NCBI GenBank assembly: GCA_947483455.1
Contig: CANKNK010000052.1
Coordinates: 1 to 9,010 of the forward strand
DNA: 9,010 bases
From: Comamonadaceae bacterium
Lineage (GTDB): Bacteria; Pseudomonadota; Gammaproteobacteria; Burkholderiales; Burkholderiaceae_C
Direction: 5' to 3'
Position 1 is the stretch's first letter. Each line of letters starts with the position of its first letter. Below the pieces are notes generated by a model. It had not been told where the DNA came from. It saw nothing but the letters and a program-made list of their open reading frames with translations, and searched no databases. Position numbers and translations under genes: made by a program. Positions 1 to 5,761 of the stretch are shown one piece after another.

Positions 1-1140
1 TATTGGAATCCCGCTTCCCGCTATACCTGCCCAGACCACTTCCAGCGCGAACTGAGCACGCTGTTTAGCGGCCAAGTGCCGCTGCTGGCGGGCTTCTCGC
101 CCGACCTTCCCGCCCCGGGCGCTTGGTTTACCTGCGACCTGCCCGGTGCGCCCATTTTTTTGACGCGCACGGTAGACGGCAGCGTCAAAGCATTTTTGAA
201 CATTTGCCGCCACCGGGGATCGCGCCTGGTGGGTTTTGCGTTAGATGCCCAAGGCCGCTTTGTAGAGCACCGCGGCCAGTCGCAGCACAGCTTTAGCTGC
301 CCCTACCATGCCTGGACCTATGACAACAGCGGCACCTTGATTCGCCACGCCAACGACATGGGTGGCTTTGCCCAATTGCAAACGCGCATGGACTGCGGGC
401 AGTTCAACCTGATCGAAGTGCCCTGCCTGGAAACCGGCGGGATGCTGCTGGTGCGCCCCCAGGGCAAGGAGCCCATAGACGCACAGCGCGACACCTTTGG
501 CATGCACAGCCGCATGGACGAATTTGGCTTTGGCAATTTTCATTTTTACCAAGAGGTGTTTTGGGACTTTGCCGCCAACTGGAAATTGCTGCTGGAAACC
601 TTTATGGAGGGCTACCACATCGCTGCCCTGCACCGCAACACGCTGGCACCGCGTTTTCGCTGCTACCCGGTGATTTACGAATGCTTCGGCCCGCACGCGC
701 TGTTCCCGCTGCCGCGCAAAAGCATTAACGACCAACGCGATTTGCCAGAGTCTGAATGGTCGGTGCTAAAACACGCCTCGACAATTTTTTCGGTGTCTCC
801 GCATGCGGTGCTCAATATCCCGATGGACGGGCATATGGAGTTGTGGGATTTCCAGCCCTTGGACGTAGGCCGCACGCGGGCGCGGGTACGGTTTTATATT
901 CCCGAGCCTATTGCCAGCGAAGCCGATGCGGCGCGCTGGAACAAGAGCTGGAAAGTCTCCACCGAGGTGATATCCGGCGAAGACTTTACCCAGCAGCAGA
1001 ACATCCACATCAACCTGGCCAGTGGCCGTTTGCCAGGCGTGGTGTTTGGCCAAAACGAGCCCATGCTGTCGCACTTTCACCGTGAGTTGGGCAAGCTAAC
1101 GGGCGTGCCGGATGCGCCTTTGCCAGAATCTTTTTTTTAG
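1..1140 (+). CDS. Rieske [2Fe-2S] ring-hydroxylating / N-demethylating oxygenase, alpha subunit (5' partial)
   Basis: Oxygenase component of a Rieske non-heme iron system, which uses electrons from a separate reductase to activate O2 on an aromatic or amine substrate. The frame is open from base 1, and the first residues (YWNPASRYTCPDHF) already align with the usual N-terminal part of this family, so the true start lies left of the window. The GTG at 76 is internal. Counting from the first codon, the Rieske ligands are C69-x-H71 (CRHRG) and C100-x2-H103 (CPYHAW). Mononuclear iron ligands are probably H206 and H211 (EGYHIAALH) and D328 (GEDFTQQQ). Two oddities: 28 residues separate the two Rieske halves, where about 15-18 is common, and the residue three before the first iron His is Glu (E203) rather than Asp. 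The 379 visible residues fit a family length near 400. No reductase or beta subunit is in the window, and the substrate cannot be read from the sequence. Confidence 0.93.
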   Translation, partial: YWNPASRYTCPDHFQRELSTLFSGQVPLLAGFSPDLPAPGAWFTCDLPGAPIFLTRTVDGSVKAFLNICRHRGSRLVGFALDAQGRFVEHRGQSQHSFSCPYHAWTYDNSGTLIRHANDMGGFAQLQTRMDCGQFNLIEVPCLETGGMLLVRPQGKEPIDAQRDTFGMHSRMDEFGFGNFHFYQEVFWDFAANWKLLLETFMEGYHIAALHRNTLAPRFRCYPVIYECFGPHALFPLPRKSINDQRDLPESEWSVLKHASTIFSVSPHAVLNIPMDGHMELWDFQPLDVGRTRARVRFYIPEPIASEADAARWNKSWKVSTEVISGEDFTQQQNIHINLASGRLPGVVFGQNEPMLSHFHRELGKLTGVPDAPLPESFF

Positions 1141-1163
1141 CGCTTTGGCCCACGCTAAGCGCT
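1139..1163. other. Hairpin between convergent genes
   Basis: AGCGCTT (1139-1145) and AAGCGCT (1157-1163) form a perfect 7-bp stem with an 11-base loop. It lies between the convergent Rieske and aminotransferase stop codons and overlaps the Rieske stop. No T-run follows the stem on either strand; the T8 at 1131-1138 lies before it on + and would be A8 on -. It may slow or protect 3' ends, but it is not a canonical intrinsic terminator. Confidence 0.3.
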
Positions 1164-1170
1164 TCCTCGC

Positions 1171-2079
1171 TCAATACGCAATAGGCAAACTCATCGCCGG
1201 GCTCTGGTGCCAGGCCCAGTAGGTATCGGACAGCTTGCGGGTGACCGGGCCGATGGCGCCATCAGCCACGTTCTTTCCATCGATACGCGTCACTGGCAAC
1301 ACACCGCCGCCGGAGCTGGAGATAAAAGCTTCGTCCGCCGCGCGAAATTCGGTAGCGCGCACAGGCCGCACCTGCACTTGCAAGCCAAGGGACTGGGCAA
1401 TCTCTATCACGGTGCGCCGGGTGATGCCTTCGAGCATGCCCTGGTCCGGGGTAATGAGCTGGCCCGCGTGGACACAGAAAACATTAAAGCCAGGTCCTTC
1501 AATCACATGGTCTTTGTCGTCTACCAGCGCGACGGTGTCGGCGCCACCGTCCAAGGCATCGAGCAAGCCCATGGTCAGGTCATTCCAGTGGTAGTTTTTG
1601 GTCGTCGGATCTACGGATGCCGCCGGTATGCGCTGCACATGGCTGATACGCAAATGCAGGCCGGCGGCGCGTTGTTGCTCGTTTGCAATCCAGACAAAAG
1701 GCACAGCAAACGCATAAAACTGGTTTACCGCCTGACGCGGATCACGCGAACCCCAGGGCGTTTGCCCGCGCGTACACAGCATCTCCACATACGACGCTCG
1801 CAAGCCGCTGCGGCGCACGCACTCGCTCAGGATGGCGGTAATTTGCGCATCGTCCACACCGGGCGCTAAGCGCCAACGCTGGCAACTGCGTGCAAAGCGC
1901 TCCAAATGCGCATCCAGGCGAAAGAACGCGCCGTCCCACACAGTGACCACATCGTAGGTGGCATCCGAATGTAAAAAGCCCAGATCGGTGATTGGAATAC
2001 TGGCTTGCCCAATGGGCATATATTGTCCGCGCACATAGGCGCAGCCTTTAGAAAAATCTTGGGGGATCTGATCTGACAC
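1171..2079 (-). CDS. Class IV PLP-dependent aminotransferase, (R)-selective amine transaminase-like
   Basis: Fold-type IV PLP aminotransferase (branched-chain / D-amino acid aminotransferase family), predicted cytosolic, 302 residues, the usual length. The Schiff-base lysine is probably K161 (TTKNYHWNDL). The cofactor-binding segments are E194-N199 (EGPGFN), the LEGITR turn (216-221) and SSSGGG (254-259). The N-terminal segment 34-55 (GFLHSDATYDVVTVWDG, then FFRLD) closely resembles that of bacterial and fungal (R)-amine transaminases as I recall them, more than a typical IlvE or D-alanine aminotransferase. Substrate remains inference: an R-amine, a D-amino acid or a branched-chain amino acid are all possible. 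The start is GTG at 2079, chosen because AGGAG (minus strand, 2090-2086) sits 6 bases upstream and the protein begins at the expected point. It converges on the Rieske gene. A bulged inverted repeat lies 35 bases upstream. Confidence 0.9.
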   Translation of the reverse strand: MSDQIPQDFSKGCAYVRGQYMPIGQASIPITDLGFLHSDATYDVVTVWDGAFFRLDAHLERFARSCQRWRLAPGVDDAQITAILSECVRRSGLRASYVEMLCTRGQTPWGSRDPRQAVNQFYAFAVPFVWIANEQQRAAGLHLRISHVQRIPAASVDPTTKNYHWNDLTMGLLDALDGGADTVALVDDKDHVIEGPGFNVFCVHAGQLITPDQGMLEGITRRTVIEIAQSLGLQVQVRPVRATEFRAADEAFISSSGGGVLPVTRIDGKNVADGAIGPVTRKLSDTYWAWHQSPAMSLPIAY

Positions 2080-2088
2080 AGTGAGCTC

Positions 2089-2268
2089 CTATTTTTCAAT
2101 CCTCGAGGGCACAGTGTCGCCGAAATACAGGGCGCAGACGATCGCGCTGAATTCAGCCCTGTTTCGGACAAATAGCGCGTGCTGCGCTTTGGCAAGCCAA
2201 TATTCCCGCCGTAAAGCTTGCAATTTACCAATGTGCCCGCATTTATCGAAGGTTTCGTTGGAAACCAA
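2089..2268 (-). CDS. Possible small ORF upstream of the aminotransferase (59 aa, doubtful)
   Basis: A minus-strand frame runs from a TGA-TGA pair (2277-2272) to a TAG at 2091-2089. That stop overlaps the aminotransferase Shine-Dalgarno sequence (TAGGAG), an arrangement common between adjacent operon genes. The predicted peptide has a mixed, protein-like composition, including LRREYWLAKAQHALFVRNR and SAIVCALYFGD. Against it: the only start is TTG at 2268 with no Shine-Dalgarno sequence, third-position GC is weak, I recognise no family, and the frame overlaps the bulged hairpin. It could be a real small protein, the tail of a decayed gene, or chance. Confidence 0.15.
   Translation of the reverse strand: MVSNETFDKCGHIGKLQALRREYWLAKAQHALFVRNRAEFSAIVCALYFGDTVPSRIEK
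2115..2170 (-). promoter_or_regulatory. Long bulged inverted repeat upstream of the aminotransferase, possible operator or 5'-UTR hairpin
   Basis: The left arm reads TGT-cg-CCGAAA-ta-CAGGGC (2115-2133) and the right arm GCCCTGTTTCGGACA (2156-2170). All 15 bases of the right arm pair, leaving two 2-base bulges on the left. Inside, next to the right arm, is a perfect 12-bp palindrome GCTGAATTCAGC (2146-2157). The structure lies 35-91 bases before the aminotransferase GTG. It could be a dimeric repressor operator, a leader hairpin in the mRNA, or a small mobile repeat. No regulator gene is adjacent, and no clear promoter hexamers were found around it. Confidence 0.4.
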
Positions 2269-2481
2269 AAATCATCAAAAGGATTACCAAGGCAACCACG
2301 CTCATTACTACCAGGACGTGCCAAAGCAGCGGAATGTCTACAAAAGTGGGGCGTGATGGGCCAGGCAGTTGCAGATCGGGCGGTAAAGGGGTCAAAGCTG
2401 TGCGCAATCAGAGACAGGCCAGTGAAATAAATGCATGGTCGTCCATCTTATCGAGCCACGGCTTCTCTAGCATGGTGCCTA

Positions 2482-2507
2482 GCCCGTACGCGCTAAGCCG
2501 TGCGGGC
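2482..2507. other. GC-rich hairpin in intergenic DNA
   Basis: GCCCGTACG (2482-2490) pairs with CGTGCGGGC (2499-2507) over 9 bp, counting one T-G wobble, around an 8-base loop. An overlapping alternative, GCGGG-cac-CCCGC (2502-2514), could compete with it. No T-run follows on either strand, so it is not a standard terminator. Function unknown. Confidence 0.3.
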
Positions 2508-2658
2508 ACCCCGCAATCGCTCCGGCAACTGCCCAAAGTGGCGATGGCCTTGCATGCCTATGCATGCTTGGGCCTTGGCTTGTGTGCCAGCGTAAATGCG
2601 CCGGTATGGGTTCAAGTTGGCGCAAATGGGTGCCCCGTTAGATAGCCGCAACCCTAGG

Positions 2659-2680
2659 CAATAGCCAGCCAATAGCCAGC
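2659..2680. repeat. 11-bp tandem duplication
   Basis: CAATAGCCAGC occurs twice head to tail (2659-2669 and 2670-2680), followed by a further CAA. It probably arose by replication slippage. It lies just upstream of the possible tRNA promoter, and no function is evident. Confidence 0.7.
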
Positions 2681-2694
2681 CAAGGGCTGCCATG

Positions 2695-2726
2695 TTGCCA
2701 AGCAGCGCAAGCGCCTGTGCCATAAT
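2695..2726 (+). promoter_or_regulatory. Possible tRNA-Leu promoter
   Basis: CATAAT (2721-2726) is a fair -10 element, followed by a GC-rich stretch (CCGCGCC) like the discriminator of stringently controlled stable-RNA promoters. It would start transcription about 14 bases before the mature tRNA. The only -35-like hexamer is TTGCCA (2695-2700), 20 bases from the -10, which is longer than ideal. The prediction is therefore weak. Confidence 0.3.
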
Positions 2727-2746
2727 CCGCGCCTTCGCTGCACACT

Positions 2747-2831
2747 GCCCGGGTGGTGAAATTGGTAGACGCAGGGGACTCAAAATCCCCCGCCGCAAGG
2801 CGTGCCGGTTCGATTCCGGCCCCGGGCACCA
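2747..2831 (+). tRNA. tRNA-Leu (anticodon CAA)
   Basis: Complete leucine tRNA for UUG codons, 85 bases including an encoded CCA. The acceptor stem is GCCCGGG (2747-2753) with CCCGGGC (2821-2827), then A and CCA. The anticodon stem GGGGA/TCCCC encloses the loop CTCAAAA, giving anticodon CAA at 2781-2783. A long class II variable arm (CGCCGCAAGGCGT) follows, then the T arm GCCGG-TTCGATT-CCGGC. It stands alone between an intergenic stretch and a convergently oriented gene. No copy of its 3' end was seen elsewhere in the window, so there is no sign of an integrated element using it as an attachment site here. Confidence 0.97.
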
Positions 2832-2850
2832 ACTGATGGTCCTATCAGTT
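2831..2850 (+). other. Short hairpin directly after the tRNA
   Basis: AACTGAT (2831-2837) and ATCAGTT (2844-2850) form a 7-bp stem around a 6-base loop, starting at the last base of the tRNA CCA. There is no T-run after it, so termination would need another factor. It may instead mark the 3' processing boundary of the precursor. It also lies downstream of the convergent binding-protein gene. Confidence 0.35.
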
Positions 2851-2903
2851 GCGTACAACAAGCATTGCTGAAGGGCCATTCGTTCCAAGTGGCCGTTTAG
2901 CCA

Positions 2904-3923
2904 TCACCCCCCCATTGCCAGCTTCCAGTAACTGCGGTCCACGTACTTGCTTTGGTCCGTCAAAGCGCGCCCGCTCTCGCCTAGTTTGCTGCGCAAGTCC
3001 AAGACCGCTTGCACCGCTTTTTCGTCCAGTCCCACGTCCGAGAAAAACCCGGTTTGCGCATCGAGCAGCATGGCGCAGGACTGCGTGGCCACGGCTTCGC
3101 TCATGGCGGGTACTTTGCGCATCAACAGCGCTTGCGCCGCCTGGCGGTTGGCAGGGCTTTTCAGCCAGGCAATGGCGTCGCGGTAGGCGCGGATGAAGCC
3201 GATCACGGCTTGCGGGTTTTGTTGCGCCCAGCTGCGACGTGCCGCACCGACGATGCCCAAATAAGCCCCTATCGTTTGGCGCGTAGTCGCCAGCACATGA
3301 AAGCCCCGGTTTTTGGCTTGGATGTCAAAGGGTGCGCGCAGCATGGTCGCTGCATGCTGGCCTTCCATCAGCGCGGCAAAACGACGGTCAGTACCGCCAG
3401 CGCGGGCCCATTGCACATCGCCCTCGGCCACGCCACCCCTGCGCATCATTTCGCGCATGGCAAAGCTAAAGCCGTTGTTCATAGCATCCACCGACACGGT
3501 TTTACCACGCAAGTCGGCAATGGTTTTGACTTCCGGCGCGGCCACCAGGCTGAGGAATCCGTCGTCCGATCCCATAAAGCCAAAAAAGTCGGATGGCGGG
3601 TCAAACTTCACTTCGCCCTGGCCTTCTTGGTAGGCCACGATGTTGTCCAGCGCGGTGATCGCCACCTGGTATTTGTCTTCCATCATGCCGCTAAAGACTT
3701 GTTTGGAGTCCACGGTAATCGTGTGTTGCACCTCCAGCCCCTGCGCTGCGAAAAAGCCTTGCTCTTGCGCCGCCCACACTGGCAAGTTAAAGCCACCACC
3801 AAAGCTGATCAAGGCCAAGGCGGTCTTTGCTGGCGCGCTTTGGGCGTGCAGCAAACCGGGTGTGGCCAGCATCCATGGGCTCGCCGCGAGGCCCTGCAAT
3901 AGGGTACGTCGTGTGCTGCGCAT
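2904..3923 (-). CDS. NMT1/TauA-like ABC transporter substrate-binding protein
   Basis: Periplasmic receptor of the NMT1/THI5, SsuA/TauA type, which delivers small organic molecules (sulfonates, pyrimidine or aromatic acids) to an ABC importer; 339 residues, a normal length. The N-terminus has a twin-arginine-like signal (STRRTLL at 3-9), a hydrophobic stretch and a likely cleavage near LLHAQSA (24-30). The family pattern LPVWAAQEQGFFAAQGLEV follows at about 47-65, then the DLRGKTVSVD segment of lobe 2. ATG at 3923 is preceded by AGGAG about 6 bases upstream. No permease or ATPase gene lies beside it: the tRNA is on one side and a divergent operon on the other. It may therefore serve a transporter encoded elsewhere. 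Divergence from the ring-cleavage operon suggests a related substrate, but that is inference. Confidence 0.9.
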   Translation of the reverse strand: MRSTRRTLLQGLAASPWMLATPGLLHAQSAPAKTALALISFGGGFNLPVWAAQEQGFFAAQGLEVQHTITVDSKQVFSGMMEDKYQVAITALDNIVAYQEGQGEVKFDPPSDFFGFMGSDDGFLSLVAAPEVKTIADLRGKTVSVDAMNNGFSFAMREMMRRGGVAEGDVQWARAGGTDRRFAALMEGQHAATMLRAPFDIQAKNRGFHVLATTRQTIGAYLGIVGAARRSWAQQNPQAVIGFIRAYRDAIAWLKSPANRQAAQALLMRKVPAMSEAVATQSCAMLLDAQTGFFSDVGLDEKAVQAVLDLRSKLGESGRALTDQSKYVDRSYWKLAMGG

Positions 3924-4085
3924 ACTCTCTCCTAAGTTGAAATAGGTATAGGGGGTTCACACCTCACAAATAATACCCCCCGCGGCGCGGCGCCTTGCAG
4001 GGCAGGGCTTGACGCCCACCCCGGGGCACACCTAGCGACGCCAAACTAGAATGATTTGGTAACCACCCCCCAGGAGCCCGCCCGG
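3924..4085. promoter_or_regulatory. Divergent control region between binding protein and ring-cleavage operon
   Basis: This 162-base gap should hold both promoters. Visible elements are AGGT/ACCT half sites (3944-3947, 3961-3964), GGGGGT paired with ACCCCC (3951-3956, 3975-3980), a repeated TCACA (3957-3961, 3964-3968) and a palindrome CCCCGGGG near 4019-4026. A minus-strand TATTAT (3975-3970) is a possible -10 for the binding protein. TAGAAT (4047-4052) is a possible -10 for the operon, but no -35 sits at the right distance; TTGACG (4009-4014) is too far. AGGAG (4072-4076) serves the dioxygenase ATG. No regulator gene is in the window. Confidence 0.4.
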
Positions 4086-4973
4086 ATGGACTTTGTCAAC
4101 GTGCACAACATCACCGACAAGGTGCAAGAGGTCATGGTCCGCGTGCCGGATCCGCGCTTGCGCCAGATCAGCCACAGCCTGATAGACCATCTCCACGCCT
4201 TTATCCGCGACGTGCAACCCAACCAGGCCGAGTTTGAACAGGCTTGCGAGTTTCTGGTGGCCCTGGGCCAGTCCACCGGCCCGGCCAAGAACGAGGTGAT
4301 ATTGCTCTCCGACATCTTGGGCGCCTCCAGCCTGATCAACCTGCAAAACGACCAGCCTGACGGCACCCGCAACCACCATACGGACGCGGCGCTGCTTGGC
4401 CCCTTCTGGCGCGCCCAGTCCCCTGCCATGCCCCTGGGCGCCAACATTGCGCGCGGCCAGGAAGCGCAAGACAGCAGTCAAAGCCTGCAAGTAGGGGGCA
4501 CTGTGCGCAATGCGGCGGGCCAGGCGCTGGCCGACGCGGTGGTCGATGTCTGGCAAGCCTCGCCCGTCGGCCTGTACGAAAACCAGGACCCACAGCAGCC
4601 CAATATGAATTTGCGCGGCCAGTTCCGCACCGATGCGGCGGGCACTTTCCATTTTTTATCCGTCCGGCCCGCGGGCTACCCGGTTCCAGTAGATGGCCCC
4701 TGCGGCACATTGCTCAAGGCGCAAAACCGCCACCCCTACCGCCCCGCACATCTGCATTTCATGGTTTCCAAGCCCGGCTACAAAGTACTTGTGACCCAAG
4801 TATTTGCCGATGATGACGAGCGGCTTGCCACGGACGTGACCTTTTCTGTAGCCGACAGCCTGGTAGGCCGCTTTGCGCGCCAACCCCACGGCGCGCCGTC
4901 CGCATTCCGACTGGACTTTGACCTGGTGCTGCAAGTCGGCGATACCGTGTTTCCCGCCCCACCCATTCCCTAA
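4086..4973 (+). CDS. Intradiol ring-cleavage dioxygenase, hydroxyquinol/catechol 1,2-dioxygenase-like
   Basis: Cytosolic Fe(III) dioxygenase that opens a catechol-type ring between the two hydroxyls. Hydroxyquinol would give maleylacetate and catechol would give cis,cis-muconate. Residues 1-100 match the N-terminal helical dimerisation domain (LSDILGASSLIN at 74-85). The beta-sandwich follows with all four iron ligands visible: Y164 (GLYENQD), Y198 (AGYPVPVDGP), H222 and H224 (RPAHLHF). Those spacings and the 295-residue length fit hydroxyquinol 1,2-dioxygenases best, though catechol 1,2-dioxygenase is not excluded. The start is ATG 4086 with AGGAG 9 bases upstream; the frame extends to a TTG at 4056, but that would place the Shine-Dalgarno sequence inside the gene. 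First gene of the + operon, 16 bases before the SDR. Confidence 0.92.
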   Translation: MDFVNVHNITDKVQEVMVRVPDPRLRQISHSLIDHLHAFIRDVQPNQAEFEQACEFLVALGQSTGPAKNEVILLSDILGASSLINLQNDQPDGTRNHHTDAALLGPFWRAQSPAMPLGANIARGQEAQDSSQSLQVGGTVRNAAGQALADAVVDVWQASPVGLYENQDPQQPNMNLRGQFRTDAAGTFHFLSVRPAGYPVPVDGPCGTLLKAQNRHPYRPAHLHFMVSKPGYKVLVTQVFADDDERLATDVTFSVADSLVGRFARQPHGAPSAFRLDFDLVLQVGDTVFPAPPIP

Positions 4974-4989
4974 TTAGGCAGCCCCTCCC

Positions 4990-5760
4990 ATGCGCTTTGA
5001 ACCCCTGCACTCGCTACACGACCGCGTCGCCGTTATCACTGGCGGCAAAGGCGCTATCGGCTATGCCACTGCTGTGCGCTTGGCCAAATTGGGCGCACGC
5101 ATCGTCTCGCTGGACCGCAGCGGCACCGAAGCCATGCAAAAGAAGCTGGACCAATTGCCGGGCGCTCCACAAGCGGGCTGGCATATCGCACTGAGCGCCT
5201 CGGTGACCGACAGCGCATCGCTGCGCGAAGCTGCCGCCCAAGTCCAAACCCGCGCCGGGCGCTGCGACATATTGGTTAACAGCGCCGGCTTTACCAAGGC
5301 AGTGCCCGCAGCCGACTTGGAATCGCTGGACGACGATTTGTTTGACGCCATCGTGCAAAGCAATTTGCGCGGTATGTTCGCCAGCGTGCGCGCGTTTGCA
5401 CCGCTGCTCAAGGACAGCGGCGATGGGCTCATCGTCAACGTCTCGTCCATCGCCGGTTTTACCGGCGCCGGTAGCAACTTGGCTTATGTGGCGGCCAAAG
5501 CCGGTGTCGATGTGCTGACCAAGTCGCTGGCCAAAGCGCTTGCACCGCAAGTGCGGGTGCTGAGCGTTTCACCGGGCGTGGTGGACTCGAGCTTCGTGCC
5601 AGGGCGCGGCGCAGACTTCAACGCCAAGACAGCCGCCACCATGCCATTGCAACGCGTGGGCGTCGTCGAAGATGTAGCCAGCGCGATTGAAGCTTGCGCC
5701 ACCACCATGCGTTTTGCCACCGGCACGCGCTTTGTGGTCGATGGCGGAAGGAGTTTGTGA
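4990..5760 (+). CDS. SDR family NAD(P)-dependent oxidoreductase
   Basis: Classical short-chain dehydrogenase/reductase of 256 residues, cytosolic, probably interconverting a hydroxyl and a keto group. The cofactor motif is T17-G-G-K-G-A-I-G24, with D42 at the end of strand 2, which favours NAD(H) over NADP(H). NSAG (97-100) replaces the usual NNAG. The catalytic set is N125, S153, Y166 and K170 (YVAAK), all present. The sequence ends with the usual GTRFVVDGG. The Shine-Dalgarno sequence is weak, so it may depend on translation from the dioxygenase upstream. Its 3' end contains GGAAGGAG (5746-5753), the ribosome site of the next gene, which starts 1 base after its stop. The substrate is not evident; in this operon it may reduce a ring-cleavage product or form a beta-keto acid for the BKACE. 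Confidence 0.92.
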   Translation: MRFEPLHSLHDRVAVITGGKGAIGYATAVRLAKLGARIVSLDRSGTEAMQKKLDQLPGAPQAGWHIALSASVTDSASLREAAAQVQTRAGRCDILVNSAGFTKAVPAADLESLDDDLFDAIVQSNLRGMFASVRAFAPLLKDSGDGLIVNVSSIAGFTGAGSNLAYVAAKAGVDVLTKSLAKALAPQVRVLSVSPGVVDSSFVPGRGADFNAKTAATMPLQRVGVVEDVASAIEACATTMRFATGTRFVVDGGRSL

Positions 5761-5761
5761 C

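Larger units (their letters stand above)
2080..2746. other. Intergenic region without a convincing gene
   Basis: About 670 bases separate the aminotransferase start from tRNA-Leu. Open frames exist on both strands, but none has a good start with a Shine-Dalgarno sequence, a recognisable domain or the strong GC3 bias of the neighbours. The stretch looks somewhat less GC-rich than the flanking genes at 2090-2300. It holds a bulged inverted repeat (2115-2170), a GC-rich hairpin (2482-2507), two TGCATGC copies 10 bases apart (2551-2567) and an 11-bp tandem duplication (2659-2680). It may be decayed coding DNA plus control sequences. Confidence 0.6.

Noticed and set aside
76..78. GTG as the start of the Rieske oxygenase
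   Set aside because: The 25 codons before it already match the family N-terminal region, so the gene continues left of the window.
1131..1163. T8 run plus hairpin as an intrinsic terminator of the Rieske gene
   Set aside because: The T-run precedes the stem on the + strand and becomes A8 on the - strand, so neither direction has stem followed by U-run.
2081..2645. Plus-strand frames of about 70-103 codons in the gap before the tRNA
   Set aside because: No Shine-Dalgarno sequence, no recognisable domain, and composition unlike the real genes nearby.
2747..2850. tRNA-Leu as attachment site of an integrated element
   Set aside because: No duplicate of the tRNA 3' end, integrase or phage gene is visible in the window.
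2493..2888. Minus-strand frames reading CPGPESNRHALRRGILSP and, in a second frame, GAGIEPARLAAGDFESP
   Set aside because: These are antisense translations of the tRNA-Leu gene, a well-known source of false hypothetical proteins.
3009..3902. Long open frame opposite the NMT1-like receptor (297 codons)
   Set aside because: It is a shadow of the receptor gene caused by high GC at third positions; its product has no domain and is rich in His and Arg typical of antisense frames.
4056..4085. TTG start that would lengthen the intradiol dioxygenase by 10 residues
   Set aside because: The AGGAG at 4072-4076 fits the ATG at 4086, and the extra residues do not resemble the family N-terminus.
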